Both the position numbers and the translations under genes were made by a program. This document shows, piece by piece, positions 17,644-26,597 of a stretch of 64,000 nt of DNA. The stretch's first letter is position 1, and each line of letters opens with the position of its first letter. The notes beneath the pieces are model-generated. The model made no database searches, was not told the DNA's origin, and saw nothing but the letters and a program-made list of their open reading frames with translations. Source of the DNA: Bacteroidota bacterium (lineage in GTDB: Bacteria > Bacteroidota > Bacteroidia > Palsa-965). The stretch lies in contig VBWE01000014.1 of the NCBI GenBank assembly GCA_006218065.1, positions 65,618 through 129,617 on the forward strand. The letters run 5' to 3'.

Positions 17644-18537
17644 TCAAAGCGAAATAATTTCTTCCACGTGAAGTCCGTCGAGTTTCAGTACGCCATACAC
17701 CCGGACGTTCTTTTTCAGGGGAACTGTTTCTCCTTTGCTGTCGCGGATAACGACATCTTTTTCAGTCCAGCCTTCTTTCAGATTTTCCATCTGGCTGATG
17801 CCTTTCCCGTTGAGTATCTTGACCGTAAATTTTTGTCCTTTTTTATTGGTCAGGTCAATGGATATTTCCGCACCGGTAAGCACGTACATGGGCATGCTTA
17901 ATTTGCCTTCGAGGAAATAGGCTTTGTCGCGCATTTCTTCTTTGTCATCGTCGCCAAATGAAAGTTCCGGAAGATTCAATGCGGCATAGTCTGTCCGGGC
18001 ATCCGGAATACGCTCCATTTTAATTACATCAAGATATACGGCTTTCCGTTTCGGGTCGCTGAATGATGCCTTCATCCGCCCGGTAATCCTGACGCGCTCG
18101 TTGGCGGAGAATGTTTTCCCCTTATCGTCGGTGATGACGAGATCTTTCAGCCTGTAGTTTTCCGGCAGGGCTTTCATGCGGTTATTCCCTGTTCCTGTAT
18201 GAATGCGGGTATACATGGACTGGCCGTGGTTCTGGTTATGCCGCCCGAAAAAGTTCATGCTTTGTCCCCCGCTGCTCGCAGAAGACATCAGCCGCAGCTG
18301 CAGGTAACCTTCAACCGATACATTATGTTCCTGCTGCATGGTATCGGCAAACGCCTGTTCGAAAGTCATAGCAACTGCCGGCAGCTTGTTTATGCTGTCT
18401 TTGACCCGCTCCGCTTTTTCGTAAGCCGATTCCCGTTTCGGTTTATTATCCTCCGTTTTATTTTTTTTAGAATCATTTCCGCAGGAAATGAAAATAAACC
18501 CGGGAAGAATCAATACGGCGAGGTAGAATTTGTTCAT
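17644..18537 (-). CDS. Lipoprotein of unknown function
   Basis: The 297-aa product starts MNKFYLAVLILPGFIFISCGN (lipoprotein signal, Cys19), followed by a charged linker (DSKKNKTEDNKPKRESAYEK). Two similar halves follow, each with a small-barrel look: one with VSVEGYLQLRLM, DLVITDDKGKTFSANERVRI and TGRMKASF; the other with LEGKLSMPMYVLT, DVVIRDSKGETVPLKKNVRV and YGVLKLDGLHVEEI. The duplicated pattern DxVIxDxKGxxxxxxxxVRxxGxxK suggests two OB-like modules (inference). A -7 box lies 29 bp upstream. Confidence 0.7.
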   Translation of the reverse strand: MNKFYLAVLILPGFIFISCGNDSKKNKTEDNKPKRESAYEKAERVKDSINKLPAVAMTFEQAFADTMQQEHNVSVEGYLQLRLMSSASSGGQSMNFFGRHNQNHGQSMYTRIHTGTGNNRMKALPENYRLKDLVITDDKGKTFSANERVRITGRMKASFSDPKRKAVYLDVIKMERIPDARTDYAALNLPELSFGDDDKEEMRDKAYFLEGKLSMPMYVLTGAEISIDLTNKKGQKFTVKILNGKGISQMENLKEGWTEKDVVIRDSKGETVPLKKNVRVYGVLKLDGLHVEEIISL

Positions 18538-18566
18538 GTGTAATTTGTTTCGTGGATAAGCCGGAA

Positions 18567-18574
18567 CAAATATA
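18567..18574 (-). promoter_or_regulatory. Putative promoter -7 box, minus strand
   Basis: TATATTTG on the minus strand, full TAnnTTTG match, 29 bp before the lipoprotein ATG at 18537. Confidence 0.55.
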
Positions 18575-18688
18575 ATAAGATGGAGCAAAGCAGATCAGGC
18601 TGCAGGTTCCCGGTGTCTTCGTATCCTGTTCAGTTCCTGCCACAAAGACACCAGGCATCACGAAGAGAAAAACGAATCGGAATTTATT

Positions 18689-19624
18689 TTACCGGACAAC
18701 GGTTACGGTACCTGTGCGCTGAAGAGGCTCGGAATCGATCCTGCAAAACAACTTGTACACGTACACATCCTGCTGCACGTCGCGGTTGCGGTATTTTCCG
18801 TCCCACTGCCGTGCCAGGTTGTCCGATGAAAAAATCAGCTGGCCCCAGCGGTCAAAAATCTGCAGGCTGAATTCCGTTACTTTTTCGCCCAGCGCCGGGA
18901 AGAAATCGTTCGTGCCGTCGCCGTTGGGTGTAAATGCATTCGGCAGGTAAATCGTTCCGCCTGTTATGTTGTTGTTCGGAACCGGCGGTGTGGGCGGAAT
19001 AACCGGGCAGGCCGTTACGTCCACGAAGTCGATATACATATACGTGAGGTTAGTTACCGATGCATTCTGAAAACCGCCCAGCGTAAGATATTCTTCACCA
19101 CCGGCAGCGATGTATGTTCCGCTTACCTGCTGCCACTGCGTGGTACTGAACGAGATCGTGCTCTGCACATGCGCGCTCATTCCCGCGGTAAACGGATTCG
19201 CCAGCAAAGGCGTTGCAGAAAAATACGCACCGAGCGAAGGTGCGGCAAGCGGCGTCTGGTCGCACACGGCTGCGTAAAAACTCACGCAGTATGACATGCC
19301 GGCCTGCAGCGGCTGGCTGAGCCGCACCTGCACGAATTCGGAATTGATCGGCTGGCAGTCGATGCCGATGTATTTTGTTCCGTCGTACGCGGGAATGGTG
19401 GACGGCGGAAAAAATACCGCACCATTATAACAGAGGTCCGCCGTATTCATCACCGGGTTGCCCGGTCCTGAAAAAATATTCCAGTCGTCGAGGCAATCGA
19501 TCTGCGGAAGGGGAAAAGAGCAGCCCGAAGTGTCTTCAAAGCTCGGGTTGGGGACAAGATTCTGCGCCAGGCAGGCAGGTGCGGAGGCGAGCATCAGTAT
19601 GGCGATTATTTTTCCGGTACCCAT
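18689..19624 (-). CDS. Secreted protein with gliding-motility-type (T9SS type B) C-terminal domain
   Basis: The 311-aa product has a signal peptide (IAILMLASAPACLAQ) and then a jellyroll-like carbohydrate-binding-type region starting NLVPNPSFEDTSGCSFP, with IPAYDGTKYIGIDCQP and WQQVSGTYIAAGGEEYLTLG. Residues about 225-311 form the type B sorting domain: IYLPNAFTPNGDGTNDFFPA, FSLQIFDRWGQLIFSSDN, WDGKYRNRDVQQDVYVYKL and RTGTVTVVR. This domain uses T9SS for secretion. The role of the rest is unknown; surface adhesion or binding is plausible. A -7 box lies 16 bp upstream. Confidence 0.88.
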   Translation of the reverse strand: MGTGKIIAILMLASAPACLAQNLVPNPSFEDTSGCSFPLPQIDCLDDWNIFSGPGNPVMNTADLCYNGAVFFPPSTIPAYDGTKYIGIDCQPINSEFVQVRLSQPLQAGMSYCVSFYAAVCDQTPLAAPSLGAYFSATPLLANPFTAGMSAHVQSTISFSTTQWQQVSGTYIAAGGEEYLTLGGFQNASVTNLTYMYIDFVDVTACPVIPPTPPVPNNNITGGTIYLPNAFTPNGDGTNDFFPALGEKVTEFSLQIFDRWGQLIFSSDNLARQWDGKYRNRDVQQDVYVYKLFCRIDSEPLQRTGTVTVVR

Positions 19625-19640
19625 GGTAAAACGTTTTAGT

Positions 19641-19648
19641 CAAAGGTA
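19641..19648 (-). promoter_or_regulatory. Putative promoter -7 box, minus strand
   Basis: TACCTTTG on the minus strand, full TAnnTTTG match, 16 bp before the ATG at 19624. Confidence 0.55.
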
Positions 19649-19748
19649 GCGGAGCGCTTTTCCGCGCAAATGGATAAACGACTGCTTTTCTTGTACGGGA
19701 TCCGGCGCGGGTTCTGCGCTGTGCTATCATCGCGGACTTTTGTACCAT

Positions 19749-21272
19749 TCAGCCCTGTGCGGATTCCGATACGGCTGCGTGGAAACTGGTCTTCCGGATT
19801 TTACTTTCGATCCAGGCTTCGGTATTGAAATTCCCGGAAATGAGTTTTGTGCTTTGCACCGTGCGGATATTTTTCTGTTCCTGCCGGAATTTGCGCAGCG
19901 TATCACGAACAGCAGGATCATCCTGTTCGGTTGATTTTTTCAGGATGGAAAGAAAAAGACGCAGCGGTTTATTCGCAGGAAATTCCCTGGCAGCCTGCCG
20001 TTGCATGTTGAGCGCGGCATAAAACAGCGCATCCGTTTCCCGCTGTTCGAAATAAACGAGCGCTTCCACCAGGCGCGCGGCGAAGTAAATGTCTTTCCGG
20101 AGATTGCTCGTTTCTTTCGTCGTTACGAGGCGCAGGTAACGCAGGCACAAACGGTAGTTCCCCGATCCGAAGAAAAGATAAGCCAGGTTGTAGTGCATGA
20201 TCATGCGGTGCACCGGGCTGATCAACCGGTCCAGCTTGCGCAGTTGCTGTTCCGTATCGCTGATCACGTGCTGCGCCCGGTCGAAGGAACCGCTGCGGAT
20301 GTACAACTCCTGCAGGATCGGGTAAACGCTGGTAAATACTTTGAGCTGCCAGTCGGGCGAATCGGCGAAACCGAAACGCGCCGGCGCACCGTGCAGCTTG
20401 CGGATGCAGTCCATCACTTCGCCGGGTTTTTTGAACGCGCTGTAAGTGATCGCCAGGTTATTCAGCGAGATGAGGTAAAACACCGGGCGGCTCTTCACCT
20501 GCCGGGGATGCGCTTCCAGCAGCCCGACCAGTTTCAATTGGTACCGCAACGCTTTTTTCCGCTCGCCGCGAAGTCCGCAGTACGTGGCGTGCAGCTGGAA
20601 AAATCCCAGCCCGCTGCGGAACGAATCGATATTCCGCTCGCTCCGGTAAAAAGGATCTGCGAGTATTTCCCGGAGCATCTTCAGTTGTTCCCCGCGGCCG
20701 CTGTCGCCCTGGCTGCGCATGGTAAAAAAGAGGCGGCCGGAATCCTGCTTCACCCGCACAATCGATTCGTATTGCCGGAGCGACTTGTTTTCAAGATCGT
20801 ACACCCGGCGCAGCTGCTGTTCCCGGATTCCTTTCCCGGTTACCTGGTACAGGTCGACCAGGCGGTTGGTGATTTCCAGGACGAGCAACTGGTTTTCGGC
20901 TGCAACGGCTTTTTTCAGCAGCCGTTCGAGCAGGCGCAAACAGGCAGGATACAAAGCCTTTCGGTAAAGGAGTCCCGCTTCCTGCAAGCCGTTCTGAAGG
21001 ATCACCTCGTCCTGTTTTGTTTCGAGCTTGCGCAGGCAGCCGATGATGAATTCGTACAGCCTGCGTTCGAGTACGTGCGGCTGCGAGCGGCCGGTTTTGC
21101 CTTTCACGGTTTTGCGGATTTCTTCCCGGCTGTATGCTTTGCCGGAAAACAAAAGTTCGAGCAGGTGCTGCAAAGCCGTGCCGTCTTTTTTTTCAGTGCG
21201 TGCGCAGGTCCGGATAAATCGTTTTTCGGGTCCGCTGAGTGCGGCAGCTAAGCGGGGCAGATCTTTTTTCAC
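19749..21272 (-). CDS. Large all-helical protein of unknown function
   Basis: The 507-aa product is rich in Leu, Arg and Lys and looks entirely helical, like a TPR-type solenoid: LHLE-type helix pairs recur, e.g. ALYPACLRLLERLLKKAVAA, LLVLEITNRLVDLYQVTGKG, VFYLISLNNLAITYSAFKK and MIMHYNLAYLFFGSGNYRLC. There is no signal peptide, membrane helix or recognisable catalytic motif. The N-terminus (ALSGPEKRFIRTCA, then GKAYSREEIRKTVKG) resembles that of other Bacteroidota proteins of this size that I know only as hypothetical. Likely cytoplasmic scaffold or regulator (inference). It is divergent from the beta-helix gene. Confidence 0.7.
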   Translation of the reverse strand: MKKDLPRLAAALSGPEKRFIRTCARTEKKDGTALQHLLELLFSGKAYSREEIRKTVKGKTGRSQPHVLERRLYEFIIGCLRKLETKQDEVILQNGLQEAGLLYRKALYPACLRLLERLLKKAVAAENQLLVLEITNRLVDLYQVTGKGIREQQLRRVYDLENKSLRQYESIVRVKQDSGRLFFTMRSQGDSGRGEQLKMLREILADPFYRSERNIDSFRSGLGFFQLHATYCGLRGERKKALRYQLKLVGLLEAHPRQVKSRPVFYLISLNNLAITYSAFKKPGEVMDCIRKLHGAPARFGFADSPDWQLKVFTSVYPILQELYIRSGSFDRAQHVISDTEQQLRKLDRLISPVHRMIMHYNLAYLFFGSGNYRLCLRYLRLVTTKETSNLRKDIYFAARLVEALVYFEQRETDALFYAALNMQRQAAREFPANKPLRLFLSILKKSTEQDDPAVRDTLRKFRQEQKNIRTVQSTKLISGNFNTEAWIESKIRKTSFHAAVSESAQG

Positions 21273-21460
21273 AGGCGATTTTGCGGTCTGGTGGAATTGA
21301 TCGCTTATTTATTCAGTACAATTATAAGTCAAAAATATATTGTAAATAACTAATAATCAAATTATTAATTATTTTAATGATTAATTAATATCTGTACAAA
21401 ATTTCATTCTTTTATTTTCCTGTGCACGCGCTGCACATTTCATTTGCAAAAAAATCGCTC
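21273..21460. other. AT-rich divergent intergenic region
   Basis: The gap between two divergent genes is strikingly AT-rich, especially 21301-21400, with overlapping ATTAAT/TTAATTA palindromes (for example around 21358-21390). It probably holds promoters for both genes, but no clear TAnnTTTG box stands out. No gene seen. Confidence 0.5.
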
Positions 21461-23014
21461 ATGAAAGATTCTACGACAAGCAGAAGATCACAGGTGCCGG
21501 CGGGGAACAAATTGTTCCTGCTGATTTATTTTTTGTTCTTCATGCTGCTGTTCTGCTGGGCCAAAATGGCCGAAGCGCAATGCAACTGTACTGCGCCGCT
21601 GCCTGCGCCGCAAAATCAAACCGTTATAAACATTACCCCGCAGCAGGGAACTTCGGCCATCCAGTCGGCGATCAACAATGCCGGCGGACCGACTACGATC
21701 TACCTCGCGAACGGAACGTATTCGGTTTCGGGCGGACAGATAAACGTTACCAAACCGGGTATCACGATCCGTTCGCTCAGCGGTAACCGCGACAGCGTGA
21801 TCATACTCGGGGGCGGCATGCTCGGCGGTTCCGGCTATCACGGCATTTCCATCCTGGAAAGCAATGTTACCATCGCGGACCTTACGATCAGGAATATCGA
21901 TACGCACCCGGTTGATATCAATTTCTGGTACCAGCCGAACAGCGATATCGACAATGTATTGCTGCACAATATCCACGTCATCGACGGCGGGCAGCAACTG
22001 GTGAAGATGAGTTTTTCAGGAAACGCGAACGTGAAAAGCAGTTACGGCATTATCGAATGCAGCCTGATCGAATACACGACTTCGCTGCCGGGAAGCAATA
22101 CGTACACGAACGGGATCGACCTGCACAATGCGCATCACTGGATCATCCGCGACAATGAAATACGCAACATCCGCAGCGGTCCTTCGGCTACAGGTCCCGC
22201 GGGTCCGGCCATCCTGTTTTTTCACGGCGGGTCCGATGCGATCGTGGAAAGAAACCGCGTGATCAACTGCGACGAAGGAATTTTTCTCGGGAATTATTCG
22301 AACAACCCGAACGTATCGTTCAGTGGCGGAATCGTCCGGAATAATTTTGTACGCGGTCATTCCACCAGCCGCTGTGGAATCGGCATCGTACTTTGCCCGG
22401 ATGCGATCGTGGTGAACAATACGATTTACGCCCCCGGCGGCACAGCCTGGACAGTGGAGGAATATTCGATCGAGGTTACCGGTGCGCAAACCACGAACCT
22501 GCTTATCCAGAATAATCTCCTGGATGAAGATATTATCAACGTGTCGAATTCCGCGCCGCCGTTTACTACGGTAACGAATATCATCAACGCACCGGCCACG
22601 CACTTCGTCAGTACGAGCCTCACCAGCCCGGACCTGCACCTGGTGAGCAATTCATCCGCCATCAACGCAGGTACGGCGCATGCGCAGCGCACAGACGATT
22701 ACGATTGCAGCGGAATAAACGGCACGACGGATATCGGCGCGGATGAATTCGTAACCATCACGGCTGTTGCGCCGGTTGAAGCGGAGATCATACGCGCATA
22801 CCCGAATCCTGTTTCCGGTTACCTGCGCGTGGAACTGGACGGTGCGGATGAAGAAAGAACCTACCAGGTTTTCGATGCGAAAGGCACGCTGGTGCAGTCG
22901 GGAATTGTTGCCGGGCTGGTTTTCGTCATCACCGCCAGCGAATTTGCACCGGGCCTGTATGTGTTGAAATTATCCGGCAACAGGGGAGGAATTTTCAGGT
23001 TCGCCAAGTACTGA
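21461..23014 (+). CDS. Secreted right-handed beta-helix protein with T9SS sorting domain
   Basis: The 517-aa product has a long N-terminal signal (KLFLLIYFLFFMLLFCWAKM, ending AEAQ) and then a parallel beta-helix of the pectate-lyase type: GTSAIQSAINNAGGPTTIYL, ITIRSLSGNRDSVII, ISILESNVTIADLTIRNI, WIIRDNEIRNI, AIVERNRVINCDEGIFLGN and IVVNNTIY. It then has SSAINAGTA and DIGADEF, the usual end of such helices, and a T9SS type A domain (IRAYPNPVSGYLRVELDG, FAPGLYVLKLSG). It is probably a surface polysaccharide-binding or -degrading protein. The catalytic activity cannot be read from motifs. Confidence 0.88.
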   Translation: MKDSTTSRRSQVPAGNKLFLLIYFLFFMLLFCWAKMAEAQCNCTAPLPAPQNQTVINITPQQGTSAIQSAINNAGGPTTIYLANGTYSVSGGQINVTKPGITIRSLSGNRDSVIILGGGMLGGSGYHGISILESNVTIADLTIRNIDTHPVDINFWYQPNSDIDNVLLHNIHVIDGGQQLVKMSFSGNANVKSSYGIIECSLIEYTTSLPGSNTYTNGIDLHNAHHWIIRDNEIRNIRSGPSATGPAGPAILFFHGGSDAIVERNRVINCDEGIFLGNYSNNPNVSFSGGIVRNNFVRGHSTSRCGIGIVLCPDAIVVNNTIYAPGGTAWTVEEYSIEVTGAQTTNLLIQNNLLDEDIINVSNSAPPFTTVTNIINAPATHFVSTSLTSPDLHLVSNSSAINAGTAHAQRTDDYDCSGINGTTDIGADEFVTITAVAPVEAEIIRAYPNPVSGYLRVELDGADEERTYQVFDAKGTLVQSGIVAGLVFVITASEFAPGLYVLKLSGNRGGIFRFAKY

Positions 23015-23103
23015 TTTTTTCCGTGATGCCCGCTTCTCCGCGGGTTTCTCCCCGAAAGAATTGTCCAGAGAAAACGTCTTGTCATCCCTTACGGATAAGC
23101 GTT

Positions 23104-23111
23104 TATCTTTG
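23104..23111 (+). promoter_or_regulatory. Promoter -7 box of uppP-truB
   Basis: TATCTTTG, full TAnnTTTG match, 14 bp ahead of the uppP ATG; the leader is therefore very short. Confidence 0.6.
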
Positions 23112-23125
23112 GCTTTTCTTTTTCT

Positions 23126-23929
23126 ATGCAAACATCCGATGCTGTCCTGCTCGCTATTGTGGAAGGACTTACTGAATTTCTGCCGGTAAGTTCCACCGGG
23201 CACATGATCATCACTTCGTCCGCGCTCGGCATTGCCTGCGATTCGTTTACCAAATTGTTTACGGTAGCGGTTCAGCTCGGCGCGATCCTTTCGGTGATCG
23301 TTTTTTACTGGAGAAAATTCATCAAACTCACGGACTATCGTTTTTACCTGAAGCTGGGACTCGCCGTAGTTCCTGCGCTGATTTTCGGAAAACTGCTCGA
23401 CGATTTTATCGACGACAAGCTCGGCAATCCTGTTTTTATCGCCTGTACGTTACTCGGCGGCGGAATCGTTTTACTTTTCGTGGACAAGTTGTTCAATAAA
23501 CCGGTCGTGGAAAAAGAAGAGCAGATCAGTTTTCTCAAAGCGCTGTTCATCGGCTGCTGGCAGGTGCTGGCGGTTTTGCTCCCGGGTTTGAGCCGCAGTG
23601 CGGCGACGATCATCGGCGGTATGCAGCAGCGGCTCACGCGCAACCTCGCCGCAGAGTTTTCATTCTTTCTTGCCGTACCGACCATGCTCGCGGCTACCGG
23701 CTACAAACTGTTCAGGTATTATAAAGAAACGGGAGGTTTCACCGGCGAGGAGATCAAACTGCTGGCCATCGGGAATGTCGTGGCTTTCGTCGTCGCGCTG
23801 TTCGCCATCAAGGTTTTCATTGATATGGTGAAAAAGTACGGATTCAAAATCTGGGGTTATTACCGTATTATCCTTGGAATCGCTGTCCTGGTCATTCATT
23901 TCTTTATTCCCATCGCGGTCTGTGCCTGA
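23126..23929 (+). CDS. uppP: Undecaprenyl-diphosphatase
   Basis: Dephosphorylates undecaprenyl pyrophosphate to recycle the lipid carrier of peptidoglycan synthesis; also linked to bacitracin resistance. The 267-aa membrane protein has the two conserved motifs: VEGLTEFLPVSSTGHMIITS near the N-terminus and LLPGLSRSAATIIGGM in the middle, plus several hydrophobic helices. Length is normal. The stop overlaps the proposed truB start by 8 bp, so translation is probably coupled. Confidence 0.95.
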   Translation: MQTSDAVLLAIVEGLTEFLPVSSTGHMIITSSALGIACDSFTKLFTVAVQLGAILSVIVFYWRKFIKLTDYRFYLKLGLAVVPALIFGKLLDDFIDDKLGNPVFIACTLLGGGIVLLFVDKLFNKPVVEKEEQISFLKALFIGCWQVLAVLLPGLSRSAATIIGGMQQRLTRNLAAEFSFFLAVPTMLAATGYKLFRYYKETGGFTGEEIKLLAIGNVVAFVVALFAIKVFIDMVKKYGFKIWGYYRIILGIAVLVIHFFIPIAVCA

Positions 23930-24641
23930 AGAAAAACATTTTGATTTTGCCGCCGGCGAAGTGCTGGCGATACACAAGCCGCTGAACTGGACTTCGTTCG
24001 ACGTGGTCAACCGGCTGCGCTCGATGATCAAACACAAACTGAAGCTGAAACTCAAAGTGGGCCACGCCGGCACGCTTGATCCGCTGGCGGAAGGTTTGCT
24101 CATTATCTGCACGGGCAAATTCACCAAGCGCATCGACGAATACCAGGGCCAGGAAAAAGAATACACCGGCATGTTCTGCATTGGTGCAACCACACCCTGT
24201 TTCGACCTGGAGAAGCCCGTTGACATGCACTACCCGGTAGATCACATCACGGACGAGATGATTCACGCAGCGGCGCAGACTTTTACGGGAAAGATCCGGC
24301 AGATCCCGCCGCATTTTTCAGCCATCAAGGTGGAAGGCAAGCGTGCGTACGATCTTGCGCGGGCGGGCACGGATGCGCAGCTGCAGCCACGCGAAGTGGA
24401 AATCACGACATTCGAGATCACGCGCATCGAACGGAAAGGACAGCTCATCGAAGCCGACTTCCGCGTGGTTTGCGGAAAGGGAACGTACATCCGTGCGCTG
24501 GCGCACGACCTGGGTAGTGCGCTGGGCAGCGGCGCGTACCTCGGGAAACTCAGCCGCACGCGTATCGGCGACATCCGCCTGGACCAGGCGCTCTCCGTCG
24601 ACCAGGTCAAAGCGATCATCGAAACCCTGGCTCCCCGTTAA
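23922..24641 (+). CDS. truB: tRNA pseudouridine(55) synthase
   Basis: Converts U55 of tRNA to pseudouridine. The 239-aa product has the catalytic-Asp motif VGHAGTLDPLAEGLL, then GKFTKRIDEYQG, IRQIPPHFSAIKVEGKRAYDLAR and VVCGKGTYIRALAHDLG, all TruB signatures. The start is not fully settled: I chose GTG at 23922 (MPEEKHFDFAAGEV), which overlaps the uppP end by 8 bp; a TTG 48 bp upstream would add residues without homology. The gene carries only the catalytic domain, without the C-terminal PUA-like extension seen in E. coli. Confidence 0.93.
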   Translation: MPEEKHFDFAAGEVLAIHKPLNWTSFDVVNRLRSMIKHKLKLKLKVGHAGTLDPLAEGLLIICTGKFTKRIDEYQGQEKEYTGMFCIGATTPCFDLEKPVDMHYPVDHITDEMIHAAAQTFTGKIRQIPPHFSAIKVEGKRAYDLARAGTDAQLQPREVEITTFEITRIERKGQLIEADFRVVCGKGTYIRALAHDLGSALGSGAYLGKLSRTRIGDIRLDQALSVDQVKAIIETLAPR

Positions 24642-24704
24642 CACAATGTTTACAAGGCTTTCCGGCCACCCCTGATAATTTATTAAAGTTTTTTTGCTTT
24701 TTAC

Positions 24705-24736
24705 TTGACAACGGGGGTACGCTAAGGATATATTTG
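24705..24736 (+). promoter_or_regulatory. Promoter of queA-ispD
   Basis: TTGACA at 24705-24710 and TATATTTG (full -7 match) at 24729-24736, 18 bp apart. A leader of about 85 nt follows, including GGGGGG near 24750 and CCCCC near 24800, which could pair. I see no preQ1-type aptamer in it. Confidence 0.65.
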
Positions 24737-24829
24737 CGCGCTATTTACCGGGGGGCAGATCATAACATATTATCGTAGAGGCTGATAATCCAGGTTTTTC
24801 CCCCGTACACCAAACAAACCGCTGTAATC

Positions 24830-25873
24830 ATGAAATTATCCCAGTTCAAGTTCCCGCTCACAAAAGATTTTGTATCCGAATACCCGTCGAAAAACCGCGA
24901 TGAAGCGCGGCTGATGGTTATAAACCGCAAAACAGGGAAGATCGAACATAAAGTATTCAAGGACATCATCAATTATTTTGACGACGGTGATGTCATGATT
25001 CTCAACGATACGAAAGTTTTTCCGGCACGTCTTTACGGCAACAAAGAAAAAACCGGTGCGAAAATCGAAGTCTTCCTGCTGCGCGAACTCAACCGCGAAA
25101 GCCGCCTGTGGGATGTGCTCGTTGATCCCGCCCGCAAAATCCGTATCGGCAACAAACTCTATTTCGGCGACGACGATATGCTGGTTGCCGAAGTCATCGA
25201 CAATACCACTTCGCGCGGCCGCACACTTCGTTTCCTGTTCGACGGGCCGTACGAAGATTTCAAAAAAACGATTTACCAGCTCGGCAATACGCCGCTTCCG
25301 AATCTTCGTACGGCCCAGGCCGATGATGCGGAACGTTACCAGACGGTTTATGCCAAAGTGGAAGGCGCTGTAGCCGCTCCCACAGCCGGTATGCATTTCA
25401 GCCGCGAGTTATTGAAACGGCTCGAACTGAAAGGCGTGAACTTCGCCGAACTTACGCTTCATGTCGGGCTCGGAAGTTTCCGCCCGGTAGAAGTGGAAGA
25501 CCTCACCAAGCACAAGATGGAAAGCGAACAGGCCGAAATCCCGCAAGGCTGCGCCGATATCGTCAACGCAGGAAAGCGCAAGAAGAAACGCATCTGCGCA
25601 GTAGGTACTACGGTTGTCCGTTCCATCGAAACTTCCGTATCTACGGATGGTTACCTGAAACCGTTCAGCGGCTGGACGAATAAATTTATTTTCCCGCCTT
25701 ACGATTTCCAGATCGCCAACTGCATGATTACGAATTTTCATGCACCCGAATCCACCCTGCTCATGATGGTATGTGCATTCGGCGGATACGACCTGGTGAT
25801 GAAAGCCTATCGCGAAGCCATGAAAGAAAAGTATCGCTTCCTGAGCTACGGTGATGCTATGCTGATCATCTAA
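24830..25873 (+). CDS. queA: S-adenosylmethionine:tRNA ribosyltransferase-isomerase
   Basis: Transfers the ribosyl part of SAM to preQ1 in tRNA to form epoxyqueuosine. The 347-aa product is full length and has the family motifs [28 protein letters not shown]..., [51 protein letters not shown] and [20 protein letters not shown]. It starts [20 protein letters not shown], the usual Bacteroidota N-terminus. ispD follows after 10 bp. Confidence 0.96.
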   Translation: MKLSQFKFPLTKDFVSEYPSKNRDEARLMVINRKTGKIEHKVFKDIINYFDDGDVMILNDTKVFPARLYGNKEKTGAKIEVFLLRELNRESRLWDVLVDPARKIRIGNKLYFGDDDMLVAEVIDNTTSRGRTLRFLFDGPYEDFKKTIYQLGNTPLPNLRTAQADDAERYQTVYAKVEGAVAAPTAGMHFSRELLKRLELKGVNFAELTLHVGLGSFRPVEVEDLTKHKMESEQAEIPQGCADIVNAGKRKKKRICAVGTTVVRSIETSVSTDGYLKPFSGWTNKFIFPPYDFQIANCMITNFHAPESTLLMMVCAFGGYDLVMKAYREAMKEKYRFLSYGDAMLII

Positions 25874-25883
25874 TTACACGCAA

Positions 25884-26597
25884 TTGAAATACTACGCGAT
25901 CATTGTTGCCGCCGGCCGCGGATCGAGGATGAATACCCCGGTCCCCAAACAGTTCCTGCGGCTGGATGGAAAACCCGTCCTGCTGCACAGCATCTCCGCG
26001 TTCGCCGAATATGATCCGTCCATGCGCATCATCCTGGTATTGCCCACCGACCAGTTTGAACAATGGGAAAAAATCAAAGCGGAATATGCCGTTACTGCCG
26101 ATATACAGGTAGCTGCCGGCGGAGAAACGCGTTTCCATTCGGTGCAAAACGGGCTCGCGCTTATTTCAGATTCCGAACCCGCTATTGTCGCCGTGCACGA
26201 TGCCGCCCGCCCGCTGGTCAGCCGCAAAACGATCAACACCGCCATCAAAGCCGCCGAACATTACGGCAACGGCGTACCCGCTATCCCGATCAGCGATTCC
26301 ATTCGCCGCATCGAATCGGCGACGAGTATCGCTGTTGACCGTTCACGCTACTGCCTGATCCAGACGCCGCAATGTTTTTCGCTCGAACTGCTCAGGCAGG
26401 CTTACAGGCAGGATTACAAATACACGTTTACGGATGATGCTTCGGTAGTGGAATCGGCGGGAGCGCCGATCAGGCTGGTGGACGGCAATACCGAAAATAT
26501 CAAACTGACTTTGCCGATCGACATGGCGATAGCCGAAGCGATGCTGAAATACCGTTTACAGCACACGAACGACCTCAGCGGCGGAACTCATCCGTAA
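25884..26597 (+). CDS. ispD: 2-C-methyl-D-erythritol 4-phosphate cytidylyltransferase
   Basis: Third step of the MEP isoprenoid pathway: couples CTP to MEP. The 237-aa product begins MKYYAIIVAAGRGSRMNTPV with PKQF directly after, the nucleotide-binding signature; later come GETRFHSVQNGLA, VAVHDAARPLVS, QTPQCFSLELLRQAY and FTDDASVVESAG. The start is TTG at 25884; there is no ATG in a suitable place. It probably shares the queA transcript. The last 42 bp overlap, tail to tail, with the end of the amidohydrolase gene on the other strand. Confidence 0.94.
   Translation: MKYYAIIVAAGRGSRMNTPVPKQFLRLDGKPVLLHSISAFAEYDPSMRIILVLPTDQFEQWEKIKAEYAVTADIQVAAGGETRFHSVQNGLALISDSEPAIVAVHDAARPLVSRKTINTAIKAAEHYGNGVPAIPISDSIRRIESATSIAVDRSRYCLIQTPQCFSLELLRQAYRQDYKYTFTDDASVVESAGAPIRLVDGNTENIKLTLPIDMAIAEAMLKYRLQHTNDLSGGTHP

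Noticed and set aside
20001-21251. 416-codon open frame on the plus strand
   Set aside because: Antisense shadow of the helical protein gene 19749-21272; the minus frame has the coherent protein.
24737-24829. preQ1 riboswitch in the queA leader
   Set aside because: The leader has G and C runs that may pair, but no preQ1 aptamer consensus can be seen.
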